A DNA stretch of 64,000 nucleotides from Rikenellaceae bacterium (GTDB taxonomy: Bacteria > Bacteroidota > Bacteroidia > Bacteroidales > Rikenellaceae): assembly GCA_015060005.1 (NCBI GenBank), contig SUZI01000002.1, positions 282,177 to 346,176 on the forward strand. The letters are read 5' to 3'. Each line of letters begins with the position of its first letter. The first letter of the stretch is position 1. This document shows, piece by piece, positions 7,852-16,605 of the stretch. The position numbers were made by a program, and so were the translations under genes. A model generated the notes under the pieces. That model saw only the letters and a list, made by a program, of their open reading frames with translations, was not told where the DNA came from and made no database searches.

Positions 7852-10098
7852 ATGCTCTACGCCGAGATAGTCCTGCCTTTGGCACAACCCACCTACACCT
7901 TCGCTATCCCCGAGGGTATGTCGCTTGCTGAGGGCGACGCTGTGGCTGTGCAGTTTGGTGCCAAGAACTACTATACGGGCATTGTCTGGAGCATCACTGA
8001 CCGTCGTCCCGATGTCAAACGCCTCAAGTCTGTTGTGAGCCGCCTCTACTCTCATCCTCTGCTCTGTCGTGAGCAGATGCGTTTCTGGGAGTGGGTCGCC
8101 TCCTATTACTTGTGTACGTTGGGCGAGGTTATGCGTATCGCTCTGCCTTCGCTCATCAAACCTAAGGCAGGCAGTATCGAGGAGTTCTCCGATGAGCTGT
8201 TCTCGCCTCGCCAGGAGCACTGCTTGCAGCTCTCGGAGCGTTGGTGTGATGAGACCCTGCTCCGAGAGGAGATTTCCCGTATCGAGCGACGTGCTCCACG
8301 TCGTGCTGCGTTGCTTGGCGATATGCTTGCGTTGCTTACTCGTGGCGAGAGGGTAGTGCCTCGTTATCAGCTGCCTTACGATGCTCCGCTGCTGCTTACG
8401 ATGCGTCGTGTAGGCTATCTCGAGTCGCTCTACCGCCCTCGACGCTATGGCTCTTTCCACGATTGCCCCTTTATTTTGCCCACTCCCTCTGTGGCTCAGC
8501 AACGTGTCATCGATGATATTCGCTCTTCGCAGCAGGCAGGCGTAACTACCCATCTGTTGCGAGGCATTACGGGCTCTGGTAAGACCGAGATTTATATGCA
8601 GTTTATAGCCGATGTTGTTGCTCGCGGTGGCGATGTGCTGTTTCTGTTGCCCGAGATAGCCCTCACCTCGCAACTTATCGAACGTCTGGAGCGAGTCTTT
8701 GGCGAGCGTGTTACGGCATATCACTCCAAGCTCTCGCCACAGCGTCGTACCGAGACTTTCCTCCGCCTCTCGCAGAGTGAGGGTGGCGAGATTGTTGTTG
8801 GTGCTCGCTCGGCTATATTTCTCCCTCTCAAACACTTACGCCTTGTCGTTGTCGATGAGGAGCACGACCAGAGCTATAAGCAGAGCGATACTGCTCCCCG
8901 CTATAATGGTCGCGATTTAGCTGTCGTTTTAGCCTCTCTTGTAGGTGGCAATGCACTGCTTGGCAGTGCGACACCATCGCTCGAGAGCTACTATAATACC
9001 CTGTCGGGCAAGTACGCCTACTCCGAGCTTTTGGAGCGTTATGGCGATGCTGTGCCGCCACGCGTTGTCATCTCCGATACGAAGCGAGCCTTGAAGCGAG
9101 GCGAGCGACGTGGACACTTCAACCTCGAGCTCAAGCAGGCTATCTCTGCCGCTTTGGAGCGAGGCGAGCAGGTTATGTTGTTCCAGAACAGGCGAGGCTA
9201 TTCACCCTCGTTGCAGTGTGGCGACTGCGGCTGGTCTTTGCGTTGCCCGTCGTGTAATGTAACGCTTACTTTACACCGCTCTTCGCAGCGTATGGAGTGC
9301 CACTATTGTGGTCATACTGAGGCAGTTCCTACTGCTTGTCCTTCGTGTAAAGCTCCTCTGTCTATGATGGGTTTTGGCACCGAGAAGGCTGAGGATGCTG
9401 TGCGTGAGCTCTTTCCCGAGCATAAGGTCTTGCGTCTCGATAGCGACACCTCGACCTCCGAGCGAGCCTATCGTGATATCGTTGGCGAGTTCGAGCGTGG
9501 CGAGGCTGATATCCTTGTCGGCACGCAGATGATTACCAAGGGTTTCGATTTCGGCAGACTCTCGCTTGTGGGTGTGCTCAATGCTGACAATCTTATGCTC
9601 AATCCCGATTTCCGAGCCTCGGAGCGAGCCTTTCAGCTGCTCACTCAGGTGGCAGGACGTGCTGGTCGTCGTGAGCGTCAGGGCGAGGTCTATATCCAGA
9701 CTGCCGAACGCGATAATCCCGTCATTTTGTGGGTTGAGAGTGGCGACTATGTAGCTATGGCTCGCCACGAGTTGGCGGAGCGTCAGACGTGGGGCTATCC
9801 TCCCTATTCGCGTCTTCTCCGTCTGACTTTGAAATATTCTGATTCACAGACTCTTCGCTCGGCTGCTGCGACACTTGCCAAGCGTCTGCGTGAGCATTTC
9901 GGAGGTCGTGTCTTCGGACCTGTCGAGCCCTATGTCAACCGCATCCGTGGCGAGTGGATTGTCCAGATTTTGCTCAAGGTTGAGATTACCAGCTCTGTGG
10001 CTCGTGCCAAGCAGCTCTTGCTCTCACGTCTTGAGGAGCTGGCGAGCATTGCCGAGTGGAAAAAAATAAATGTTACCGTCGATGTCGATCCTCAGTGA
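7852..10098 (+). CDS. priA: primosomal protein N' (replication restart helicase PriA)
   Basis: 3'-to-5' superfamily 2 helicase that reloads the replisome at stalled forks. About 748 aa from the ATG at 7852 (MLYAEIVLPLAQPTYTF); a TTG nine bases earlier is less likely. Walker A GITGSGKTE (about 239-247), DEEHD Walker B (about 337-341), and a paired zinc-binding region with CGDCGW, CPSC, CHYCGH and CPSC (about 455-500), followed by helicase motif V/VI (QVAGRAGRR). It overlaps the next gene by 29 bp, suggesting translational coupling. Confidence 0.97.
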   Translation: MLYAEIVLPLAQPTYTFAIPEGMSLAEGDAVAVQFGAKNYYTGIVWSITDRRPDVKRLKSVVSRLYSHPLLCREQMRFWEWVASYYLCTLGEVMRIALPSLIKPKAGSIEEFSDELFSPRQEHCLQLSERWCDETLLREEISRIERRAPRRAALLGDMLALLTRGERVVPRYQLPYDAPLLLTMRRVGYLESLYRPRRYGSFHDCPFILPTPSVAQQRVIDDIRSSQQAGVTTHLLRGITGSGKTEIYMQFIADVVARGGDVLFLLPEIALTSQLIERLERVFGERVTAYHSKLSPQRRTETFLRLSQSEGGEIVVGARSAIFLPLKHLRLVVVDEEHDQSYKQSDTAPRYNGRDLAVVLASLVGGNALLGSATPSLESYYNTLSGKYAYSELLERYGDAVPPRVVISDTKRALKRGERRGHFNLELKQAISAALERGEQVMLFQNRRGYSPSLQCGDCGWSLRCPSCNVTLTLHRSSQRMECHYCGHTEAVPTACPSCKAPLSMMGFGTEKAEDAVRELFPEHKVLRLDSDTSTSERAYRDIVGEFERGEADILVGTQMITKGFDFGRLSLVGVLNADNLMLNPDFRASERAFQLLTQVAGRAGRRERQGEVYIQTAERDNPVILWVESGDYVAMARHELAERQTWGYPPYSRLLRLTLKYSDSQTLRSAAATLAKRLREHFGGRVFGPVEPYVNRIRGEWIVQILLKVEITSSVARAKQLLLSRLEELASIAEWKKINVTVDVDPQ

Positions 10099-10804
10099 TG
10101 CCCGCTCTTGGTTGAGCAATCTCCTTATGCCTCGCACGTGCCCTATCTGTGGCGAGACTATCCCTGTGGATGGACCTCCCATCTGCTCGTTGTGTGAGAT
10201 GCTTGCTCCGTTGACCAATTTTCATCTTGTGGAGCAAAATCCTATGGTTACTCAGTTTTGGGGACTTATGCCTCTGCATCACGCCTCGGCTATGGTGTGG
10301 TATATCCACGGCAGTGGCTGGCAGCGAGCTATCCACGACATCAAATACCATCGCTGTTTTCATCTCGCTCGCGAGTTGGGTGAGTGGTGGGCTGTGCAAC
10401 TTGGGCAGAGTGAGTTTTACCGCGATATCGATGCTATTGTCCCCGTTCCGTTGCATTGGCGTCGTCGCCTGAGTCGCACCTATAATCAGTCGGAATATCT
10501 TGCCGATGGCTTATCTAAAGGCTTGGGTGTCAGCGTCATCCGCAATGCTGTTCGCCGCTCTCGCTACAACACCTCCCAGACCTTTCACTCTGCGACGGAG
10601 CGGTGGGATAATGTCGAGGGTATCTTCCGTGTTACCCGCCCCGAGCTGTTGTGTGGCAAACATCTGTTGCTTGTCGACGATGTCTTCACTACGGGAGCTA
10701 CTATCATCTCTATGGGCAACGCCATTCTCGCTGCGGCGAAGGATGTTACACTCTCTGTTGCCACGCTCTCGGTGAGCAAGAGTCGCTTCGATAAGATTCG
10801 CTAA
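10070..10804 (+). CDS. comF: ComF family phosphoribosyltransferase-like protein
   Basis: ComF/GntX-type protein linked in other bacteria to DNA uptake and recombination; the exact reaction is unknown. An N-terminal four-cysteine zinc site (CPIC about 24-27, CSLC about 38-41) is followed by a PRTase fold with the PRPP loop LLLVDDVFTTGAT (about 200-212) and the VPVPLHWRRRLSRTYNQSE signature (about 126-144). Start is ATG 10070 or 10082, both inside priA. Proximity to priA is common in Bacteroidales. Confidence 0.9.
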   Translation: MLPSMSILSDARSWLSNLLMPRTCPICGETIPVDGPPICSLCEMLAPLTNFHLVEQNPMVTQFWGLMPLHHASAMVWYIHGSGWQRAIHDIKYHRCFHLARELGEWWAVQLGQSEFYRDIDAIVPVPLHWRRRLSRTYNQSEYLADGLSKGLGVSVIRNAVRRSRYNTSQTFHSATERWDNVEGIFRVTRPELLCGKHLLLVDDVFTTGATIISMGNAILAAAKDVTLSVATLSVSKSRFDKIR

Positions 10805-10821
10805 ATCATCCTTTTGTGAGC

Positions 10822-10830
10822 TTATCCACA
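10822..10830 (+). promoter_or_regulatory. candidate DnaA box TTATCCACA
   Basis: An exact match to the DnaA box consensus TTATNCACA in the gap between comF and dnaB. A chance match is quite possible in 64 kb, but the location upstream of the replicative helicase gene makes it worth recording. It is a single box, so not an origin. Confidence 0.35.
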
Positions 10831-10834
10831 ACCG

Positions 10835-10856
10835 CTGTTTATAACCCTATAAACAG
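10835..10856. terminator. inverted repeat behind comF
   Basis: A perfect 9-bp inverted repeat, CTGTTTATA with complement TATAAACAG and a 4-nt loop. It is followed by AATGTTTATATTTT rather than a clean T-run, so it may be a weak terminator or an operator between comF and dnaB. Confidence 0.45.
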
Positions 10857-10882
10857 AATGTTTATATTTTACTCTGCGATAG

Positions 10883-10914
10883 TTTGGCTGTTGGCAGAAA
10901 AAAGAGTAATTTTG
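10883..10914 (+). promoter_or_regulatory. dnaB promoter: TTTG - N20 - TAATTTTG
   Basis: TTTG at 10883-10886 and TAATTTTG at 10907-10914, separated by 20 bp, form one of the two full -33/-7 Bacteroidota promoters seen in the window. The dnaB ATG lies 37 bp downstream. Confidence 0.75.
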
Positions 10915-10951
10915 AACATCGAAACCGTAACATCTCACTTTTTTGATATCT

Positions 10952-12532
10952 ATGGCTAAGGAGTATAATCGTTCACAACGAAATAAGAAGGCATACGAGG
11001 ATTTGACGCAGACCTCTCCCGATGGTGTTGTACCGCCACAAGCTGTCGAGCTTGAGGAGGCTGTGCTGGGAGCTTTGATGCTTGAGCAGGACAGTATCAT
11101 TGCTGTTCAGGAGTATGTCCACCCCGAGACTTTTTATACCGAGGAGCACCGCCTTATTTTTGAGGCTATCGAGCACCTCTCGGTAGAGATGAAGCCCATC
11201 GACCTCTACACCGTTACCGAGCAGTTGAAGGTCGTAGGCAATCTGAAGAAGGTCGGCGGTGCGAAGTATCTTGCCCAGCTCACTCAGAAGGTGGGTTCGG
11301 CTGCCAACGTCGAGTTTCACGCCAAGATTATCGCCCAGAAGCACGTTCAGCGAGAGCTTATCCGTTCGGCTACCGAGATTCAGCGTCGCTCGTACGATGA
11401 GGAGCAGGATGTTACGGAGCTCATTGGTTTTGCCGAGCAGGAGATTTTCAATGTCTCTGAGGGCCACGTCAAACGTGCTGTGCAGAGTGCATCCGATGTG
11501 TTAGCTAAGGCTATGCGTCAGATTGAGGAGGCGAGTAAGAATACCGATGCTTTCATCGGTGTCCCTTCGGGTTTCAACTCTGTCGATAGGGTTACTTTGG
11601 GCTGGCAGCGTAGCGACTTGATTATCGTTGCGGCACGTCCCTCTATGGGTAAGACTGCTTTTGTGCTCTCTATGGCACGTAATATGGTCATCGACTACGA
11701 CAAGCCTGTGGCTTTCTTCTCGTTGGAGATGCCTGCTGTGCAGCTTATGATGCGTCTTATCGTTGCCGAGACGGGTCTTGACTCGAAGGATATCAAGCGA
11801 GGTCGCCTCACTCCCGAGCAGTGGTTGCATCTGGAGAGTGCCACCAAACCTTTGGGCTTGGCTCCATTGCATATCGACGACACTCCGGCTCTGTCGGTCT
11901 TTGAGTTCCGCTCTAAGGCTCGCCGTTTGAAGCGTCGTAACAATATCGAGATTATCATCATCGACTACTTGCAGCTTATGACCTGTCCGAGCGATTCGCG
12001 AGGCAATCGTGAGCAGGAGGTGGCTCAGATTTCGCGTACACTGAAGGCTATCGCTAAGGAGTTGGAGGTGCCTATCATCGCCCTCTCGCAGCTCAGTCGT
12101 GCCACCGAGACGCGAGGTGGTAACCACCGCCCACAGCTCTCCGATTTGCGTGAGTCGGGAGCTATCGAGCAGGATGCCGATGTTGTAGCTTTCATCCATC
12201 GTCCCGAGTATTACGGTATGACCACCGATGAGAATGGTACTCCTACTGCGGGTATGGCTGAGATTATCATTGCCAAGCACCGTAATGGAGAGGTTACCGA
12301 CTGTAAGCTCCGCTTCCTGAAGGAGCAGGCACGCTTCGCCGACCTGGATGCTGGCGAGGGCTCTACTGCTGCCGACCGCTATGGAGGTGGTGCTCCTGCC
12401 TACCGTGAGATTCCGAGCAGCATAGGCAGCGAGGGTGAGTTCGGTGGTGGCTTGGGTAAGGTCAATGGTGGTGATGAGTTTGGTATCGACATCAAGCAGC
12501 CTCGTCCTTTGACGGATGAGCCTCCATTCTAA
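10952..12532 (+). CDS. dnaB: replicative DNA helicase DnaB
   Basis: Hexameric replication-fork helicase. About 526 aa from ATG 10952 (MAKEYNRSQR); a TTG three codons earlier is not needed. N-terminal DnaB domain (PPQAVELEEAVLGALMLEQD, about 28-47), then the RecA-like domain with Walker A ARPSMGKTAF (K234), the Walker B strand IIIIDYLQLM and the conserved QLSRATETR. The C-terminus has a glycine-rich tail. No intein is present. Confidence 0.98.
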   Translation: MAKEYNRSQRNKKAYEDLTQTSPDGVVPPQAVELEEAVLGALMLEQDSIIAVQEYVHPETFYTEEHRLIFEAIEHLSVEMKPIDLYTVTEQLKVVGNLKKVGGAKYLAQLTQKVGSAANVEFHAKIIAQKHVQRELIRSATEIQRRSYDEEQDVTELIGFAEQEIFNVSEGHVKRAVQSASDVLAKAMRQIEEASKNTDAFIGVPSGFNSVDRVTLGWQRSDLIIVAARPSMGKTAFVLSMARNMVIDYDKPVAFFSLEMPAVQLMMRLIVAETGLDSKDIKRGRLTPEQWLHLESATKPLGLAPLHIDDTPALSVFEFRSKARRLKRRNNIEIIIIDYLQLMTCPSDSRGNREQEVAQISRTLKAIAKELEVPIIALSQLSRATETRGGNHRPQLSDLRESGAIEQDADVVAFIHRPEYYGMTTDENGTPTAGMAEIIIAKHRNGEVTDCKLRFLKEQARFADLDAGEGSTAADRYGGGAPAYREIPSSIGSEGEFGGGLGKVNGGDEFGIDIKQPRPLTDEPPF

Positions 12533-12543
12533 ATATCTCTCCG

Positions 12544-14079
12544 ATGGTAACACGTACAATCACAGGAGCTGTCGCGGGCATTGGAGCTGTCGAAGTCGTC
12601 GTCGAGGTGAGTATCACCGGCGGCGGCTTAGGGCTTTTTATTGTCGGCTTACCCGATAATGCTGTCCGCGAGAGTGAGCACCGCATACGTTCAGCCTTTG
12701 AGAATTCCGCCTTTAAGATGACCGCCCGTAAGTGTGTCGTCAACCTTGCTCCTGCCGATTTGCGTAAGGAGGGCTCTGGCTTCGACCTGCCTATCGCTGT
12801 GGCTATCCTGGCTGCTATGGATGAGGTCGTTGTGGAGTCGCTCGACGATGCTTTTTTCCTGGGCGAGCTCTCTCTCGATGGCTCTGTGCGAGGTGTCAAG
12901 GGTGTGTTGCCTATCGTTGCTGAGGCACGTACGCAGGGCAGACGTCGCATCTTTGTACCGCTGGAGAATGCCGAGGAGGCAGCTGTTGTCGAGGGTGTCG
13001 ATATCTATGGCGTGGGTAGCCTTTCGGAGATTGTCGAGGTGCTCAATGGAGCACGTACACTTACCCCTACTGTGGGACAACGCCACGAGGAGTTCTTTGC
13101 CGAGGAGCGTTATGCCGATGATTTCAGCGATGTCAAGGGTCAGCTGCACGCCAAGCGAGCTTTGGAGATAGCTGCTGCGGGAGGCCATAATGTCATTATG
13201 ATAGGCCCTCCGGGCTCGGGTAAGACTATGCTTGCTCGCCGAATGCCCTCTATCCTTCCTCCTATGAGCTTGGAGGAGGCTTTGGAGACCACCAAGATAC
13301 ACTCTGTTGCGGGTAAGCTGGGTACGTGTCGGGGCTTGATGCTTCATCGCCCCTTCCGCTCGCCTCACCATTTGGCGTCGCCGGTGGCTCTTATCGGTGG
13401 CGGACAAAATCCGCAGCCGGGCGAGGTGTCGCTGGCTCACAATGGAGTATTGTTTTTGGACGAGATGCCCGAGTTTGGTCATAGTGTGCTGGAGGTGCTG
13501 CGTCAACCTTTGGAGGATAAGCGTATCACTATCTCGCGTGCCAAGTATGCTGTCGAGTACCCCTCTAACTTCACCCTTATAGCCTCTATGAATCCTTGTC
13601 CGTGTGGCTACTACAACCACCCCACGAAGGAGTGCACCTGCTCTGCGGCAGCTGTCCACCGCTATATGGGGCGTATCTCGGGACCCCTTATGGACCGTAT
13701 CGACCTTCACGTCGAGATTACCCCTGTGGCTATCGATGAGATATCCTCTACGGAGCGTGCGGAGTCGAGTGCCGAGGTGCGTCAGCGTGTCGTTAAGGCA
13801 CGTCAACGCCAGGCGGAGCGATTTCGGGGGCTTGGTATCCATACCAACACTATGATGTCGTCGGCTATGCTGCGTGATATGTGTCCGCTCTCTCCGCAGT
13901 CGCGTACGTTGCTCGATAGAGCTATGGAGCGGTTGCAGCTCTCGGCACGAGCCTACGACCGTATCATTAAGGTGGCACGAACTATTGCCGATTTGGAGGG
14001 TACGGCAGATATCGAGCCACAACATATTTCGGAAGCTATCACCTACCGCTCTCTCGACCGCGATAGTTGGGGACGTTAG
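12544..14079 (+). CDS. YifB/ComM family Mg-chelatase-like AAA+ ATPase
   Basis: In Vibrio and Haemophilus, ComM is a branch-migration helicase for natural transformation; the role in Bacteroidota is inferred. 511 aa: N-terminal Lon-protease-like ChlI fold (about 1-165, GLPDNAVRESEHRIRSA), AAA+ core with Walker A GPPGSGKTML (K227) and Walker B VLFLDEMPEF (about 302-311), a zinc-like NPCPCGYYNHPTKECTCS (about 356-373), and C-terminal Mg_chelatase domain. It lies 11 bp after dnaB and 27 bp before murG. Confidence 0.93.
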   Translation: MVTRTITGAVAGIGAVEVVVEVSITGGGLGLFIVGLPDNAVRESEHRIRSAFENSAFKMTARKCVVNLAPADLRKEGSGFDLPIAVAILAAMDEVVVESLDDAFFLGELSLDGSVRGVKGVLPIVAEARTQGRRRIFVPLENAEEAAVVEGVDIYGVGSLSEIVEVLNGARTLTPTVGQRHEEFFAEERYADDFSDVKGQLHAKRALEIAAAGGHNVIMIGPPGSGKTMLARRMPSILPPMSLEEALETTKIHSVAGKLGTCRGLMLHRPFRSPHHLASPVALIGGGQNPQPGEVSLAHNGVLFLDEMPEFGHSVLEVLRQPLEDKRITISRAKYAVEYPSNFTLIASMNPCPCGYYNHPTKECTCSAAAVHRYMGRISGPLMDRIDLHVEITPVAIDEISSTERAESSAEVRQRVVKARQRQAERFRGLGIHTNTMMSSAMLRDMCPLSPQSRTLLDRAMERLQLSARAYDRIIKVARTIADLEGTADIEPQHISEAITYRSLDRDSWGR

Positions 14080-14106
14080 GAGTTAAATATTTTGAAGAAA
14101 AACGCT

Positions 14107-15204
14107 ATGAAACGAGTTATACTCTCTGGAGGAGGTACGGGAGGTCATTTCTACCCTGCAGTCTCTGTCGCCGAGGCTTTGAAACGTAAGTGGGGCGACG
14201 ATGTCGAGGTGCTCTTTGTGGGTGCCGAGGGTAAGATGGAGATGGAGAAGGTGCCTTCGCTGGGTTACAATATTGTCGGTCTGCCTATCGCAGGCATCCA
14301 GCGTCGCCTGACGCTTAAGAATCTAGCCCTTCCGTGGAAGGCACTGCGTAGTGTCTGGGAGGCACGTAAGGTCATCCGTGAGTTCCGTGCCGATGTCGTT
14401 GTGGGCTTTGGCGGCTATGCGAGTGCCCCTGTTATGTGGATGGCACAGCGTATGGGTATCCCGACACTTATGCAGGAGCAGAACTCCTTTGCCGGTAAGG
14501 CTAATAAGTTCCTCTCGAAGGGTGCTAAACGCATCTGTGTGGCATACGATAGGATGGAGCAGTTCTTTCCGAAGGATAAGATTGTTTTGACGGGTAACCC
14601 TCTGCGAGGCTCTTTCGCTGCCAAGAGCGGGAAGAGCGATGCCGCTTTGGAGTATTATGGCTTCAGAGCCGATGTGCCTACGCTGCTTATCGTGGGTGGC
14701 TCGCTCGGCACACGCACTCTCAACGAGATGATGAAGGCGTGGATTCTCTCGCTCGAGGGTGAGGCTCCGGTGCAGGTCATCTGGCAGACAGGTAAATATT
14801 ATGAGCAGGAGATGCGTGCTTTTCTGGCGGAGCATCCGACCAAAAATATCTTCCAGTGTGCCTTTATCGAGCGTATGGACTACGCCTATGAGGTTGCCGA
14901 TTTGGTCATCTCGCGTAGTGGTGCTTGTACCATCTCGGAGCTGCAACTCGTCGGTAAGCCTACGATTTTTGTCCCTTCGCCCAATGTGGCAGAGGATCAT
15001 CAGACCAAGAATGCTATGGCTCTTGTCGAGAAGGATGCCGCCCTTATGGTTCGGGATAACGTAGCTGTTCGGGAGTGTATGCCGCTGGCGTTGCAGACGC
15101 TCTCGGATAAGGCTCTGCTGGAGTCGCTCCGCGAGAATATCCTCTCGCTCGGTATTGCCGACTCGGCTGACAGGGTAGTTAATGAGATTGAAAAATATTG
15201 GTAA
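14107..15204 (+). CDS. murG: UDP-GlcNAc-lipid I N-acetylglucosaminyltransferase
   Basis: MurG converts lipid I to lipid II on the inner face of the cytoplasmic membrane. About 365 aa from ATG 14107 (MKRVILSGGGTGGHFYP); the TTG at 14092 is an alternative. The glycine-rich GGGTGGH loop (about 8-14), GFGGYAS (about 99-105), the second glycine loop VGGSLGT (about 198-204) and SRSGACTISEL (about 269-279) are all in place. The stop overlaps the murC start as TAATG. Confidence 0.97.
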   Translation: MKRVILSGGGTGGHFYPAVSVAEALKRKWGDDVEVLFVGAEGKMEMEKVPSLGYNIVGLPIAGIQRRLTLKNLALPWKALRSVWEARKVIREFRADVVVGFGGYASAPVMWMAQRMGIPTLMQEQNSFAGKANKFLSKGAKRICVAYDRMEQFFPKDKIVLTGNPLRGSFAAKSGKSDAALEYYGFRADVPTLLIVGGSLGTRTLNEMMKAWILSLEGEAPVQVIWQTGKYYEQEMRAFLAEHPTKNIFQCAFIERMDYAYEVADLVISRSGACTISELQLVGKPTIFVPSPNVAEDHQTKNAMALVEKDAALMVRDNVAVRECMPLALQTLSDKALLESLRENILSLGIADSADRVVNEIEKYW

Positions 15205-16592
15205 TGAAGAGCTTTCAGAATATCTATTTCCTGGGTATCGGTGGCATCGGAATGAGTGCTATCGCCCGCTATTTCCTCCACGAGGGTAAGTGTGTCGCAG
15301 GCTACGACCGTACGGAGTCGGCTCTGACACGTGCTTTGGCTGCGGAGGGTGCTTTGGTCAACTATGAGGATAGTGTGGATGCTATCCCCGAGGCTTTTCG
15401 CGATAGGGAGACCACTATGGTTGTCTATACCCCTGCTGTTCCGCAGGAACATCCCCAGGTGCGTTTCTTCGCCGAGGGAGGCTTCTTGGTAGAGAAGCGT
15501 TCGCAGATGCTCGGTCATCTCTCTGAGGGTAAGTATGTTATGGCTGTGGCAGGTACTCACGGTAAGACCACAACCTCTACTCTCGTTGCGTGGCTCAACA
15601 GCTCTACGTCTATGGGTGGCAGTGCCTTTTTGGGTGGTATCTCGAAGAACTTTGGTGGCAACCTTGTCTTAGGCGAGGGTAACCGTTTGGCTGTCGAGGC
15701 TGATGAGTTCGACCGCTCGTTCCTGCGTCTTAAGCCCGATGTGGCTGTCATCACTGCGGTCTCTGCCGACCACCTCGACATCTATGGTACGTATGAGGCT
15801 GTCGTTGAGGCGTTTGGCGACTTTGCAGCCCTCATCAAAAGGGGTGGCGACTTAGTGCTGAAGCAGGGTGTCGATATCAGACTACCCGAGGCGATTGATA
15901 TCTGGCGATATAGCTACGATGAGCCTTGCGACTTCTATGCTCGCAATGTACGATTGCAGCAGGGTGGCTACTACCTCTACGATGTGGTGTTGCCCGATGG
16001 TGTCGTTGAGGATTGTACGCTGGGCATCCCTGGCTGGGTGAATATCGAGAACTCGGTGGCTGCCGTAGCCTCTATGTGGTGTGCAGCACGTAAGCGAGGC
16101 GAGGTGTTTGATTATGAGGCTGTTCGCCGAGCGTTGGCTGAGTATGTGGGTGTCAAGCGACGCTTCGAGTTCTATCTCAATACTCCTCGCCAGGTCTATA
16201 TGGACGACTATGCTCACCATCCCGAGGAGCTGGAGGCTACGATTACTTCGTTGCGTGGTATGTTCCCCGAGCGAAAGCTGACCGCCATTTTTCAGCCCCA
16301 CCTCTACACTCGCACCCGCGACTTGTATGTGGAGTTTGCTGCGGCACTCTCTTGTGCCGACGAGGTGGTGCTTGTGCCTATCTATCCGGCACGTGAGGAG
16401 CCTATCGAGGGTATCACATCGGAGATTATTGCCGAGCGTGTAACGGTGCCTTGCGAGATATGTGAACGAGAGAATTTGGCAGATTTGCTACTCTATAAAG
16501 ATACCGATGTCGTTGTTAGCTTCGGTGCAGGTAATATTGATGCTTGTTGTGCGGCTATTGCCGAGAAATTAGCAACGAAAGCGGGAAAATAA
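15204..16592 (+). CDS. murC: UDP-N-acetylmuramate--L-alanine ligase
   Basis: Adds L-Ala, the first stem-peptide residue, to UDP-MurNAc. 462 aa from the ATG at 15204, which shares its A with the murG stop codon. An N-terminal Rossmann domain (FLGIGGIGMSAIARYF), the Mur ligase ATP loop GTHGKTTTS (K121), the central EADEFDRSFL (about 172-181) and DDYAHHPEEL (about 335-344) are diagnostic of MurC. It is 13 bp upstream of ftsQ in a dcw-type order. Confidence 0.97.
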   Translation: MKSFQNIYFLGIGGIGMSAIARYFLHEGKCVAGYDRTESALTRALAAEGALVNYEDSVDAIPEAFRDRETTMVVYTPAVPQEHPQVRFFAEGGFLVEKRSQMLGHLSEGKYVMAVAGTHGKTTTSTLVAWLNSSTSMGGSAFLGGISKNFGGNLVLGEGNRLAVEADEFDRSFLRLKPDVAVITAVSADHLDIYGTYEAVVEAFGDFAALIKRGGDLVLKQGVDIRLPEAIDIWRYSYDEPCDFYARNVRLQQGGYYLYDVVLPDGVVEDCTLGIPGWVNIENSVAAVASMWCAARKRGEVFDYEAVRRALAEYVGVKRRFEFYLNTPRQVYMDDYAHHPEELEATITSLRGMFPERKLTAIFQPHLYTRTRDLYVEFAAALSCADEVVLVPIYPAREEPIEGITSEIIAERVTVPCEICERENLADLLLYKDTDVVVSFGAGNIDACCAAIAEKLATKAGK

Positions 16593-16605
16593 GTTACGAA
16601 AAGGG

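Noticed and set aside
10822..10856. Possible replication origin near the DnaA box
   Set aside because: Only one box, with no cluster or A/T-rich unwinding region, and no dnaA or dnaN nearby.
12691..14025. 444-codon open frame antisense to yifB
   Set aside because: Shadow of a clear Mg-chelatase-like gene; no family resemblance.
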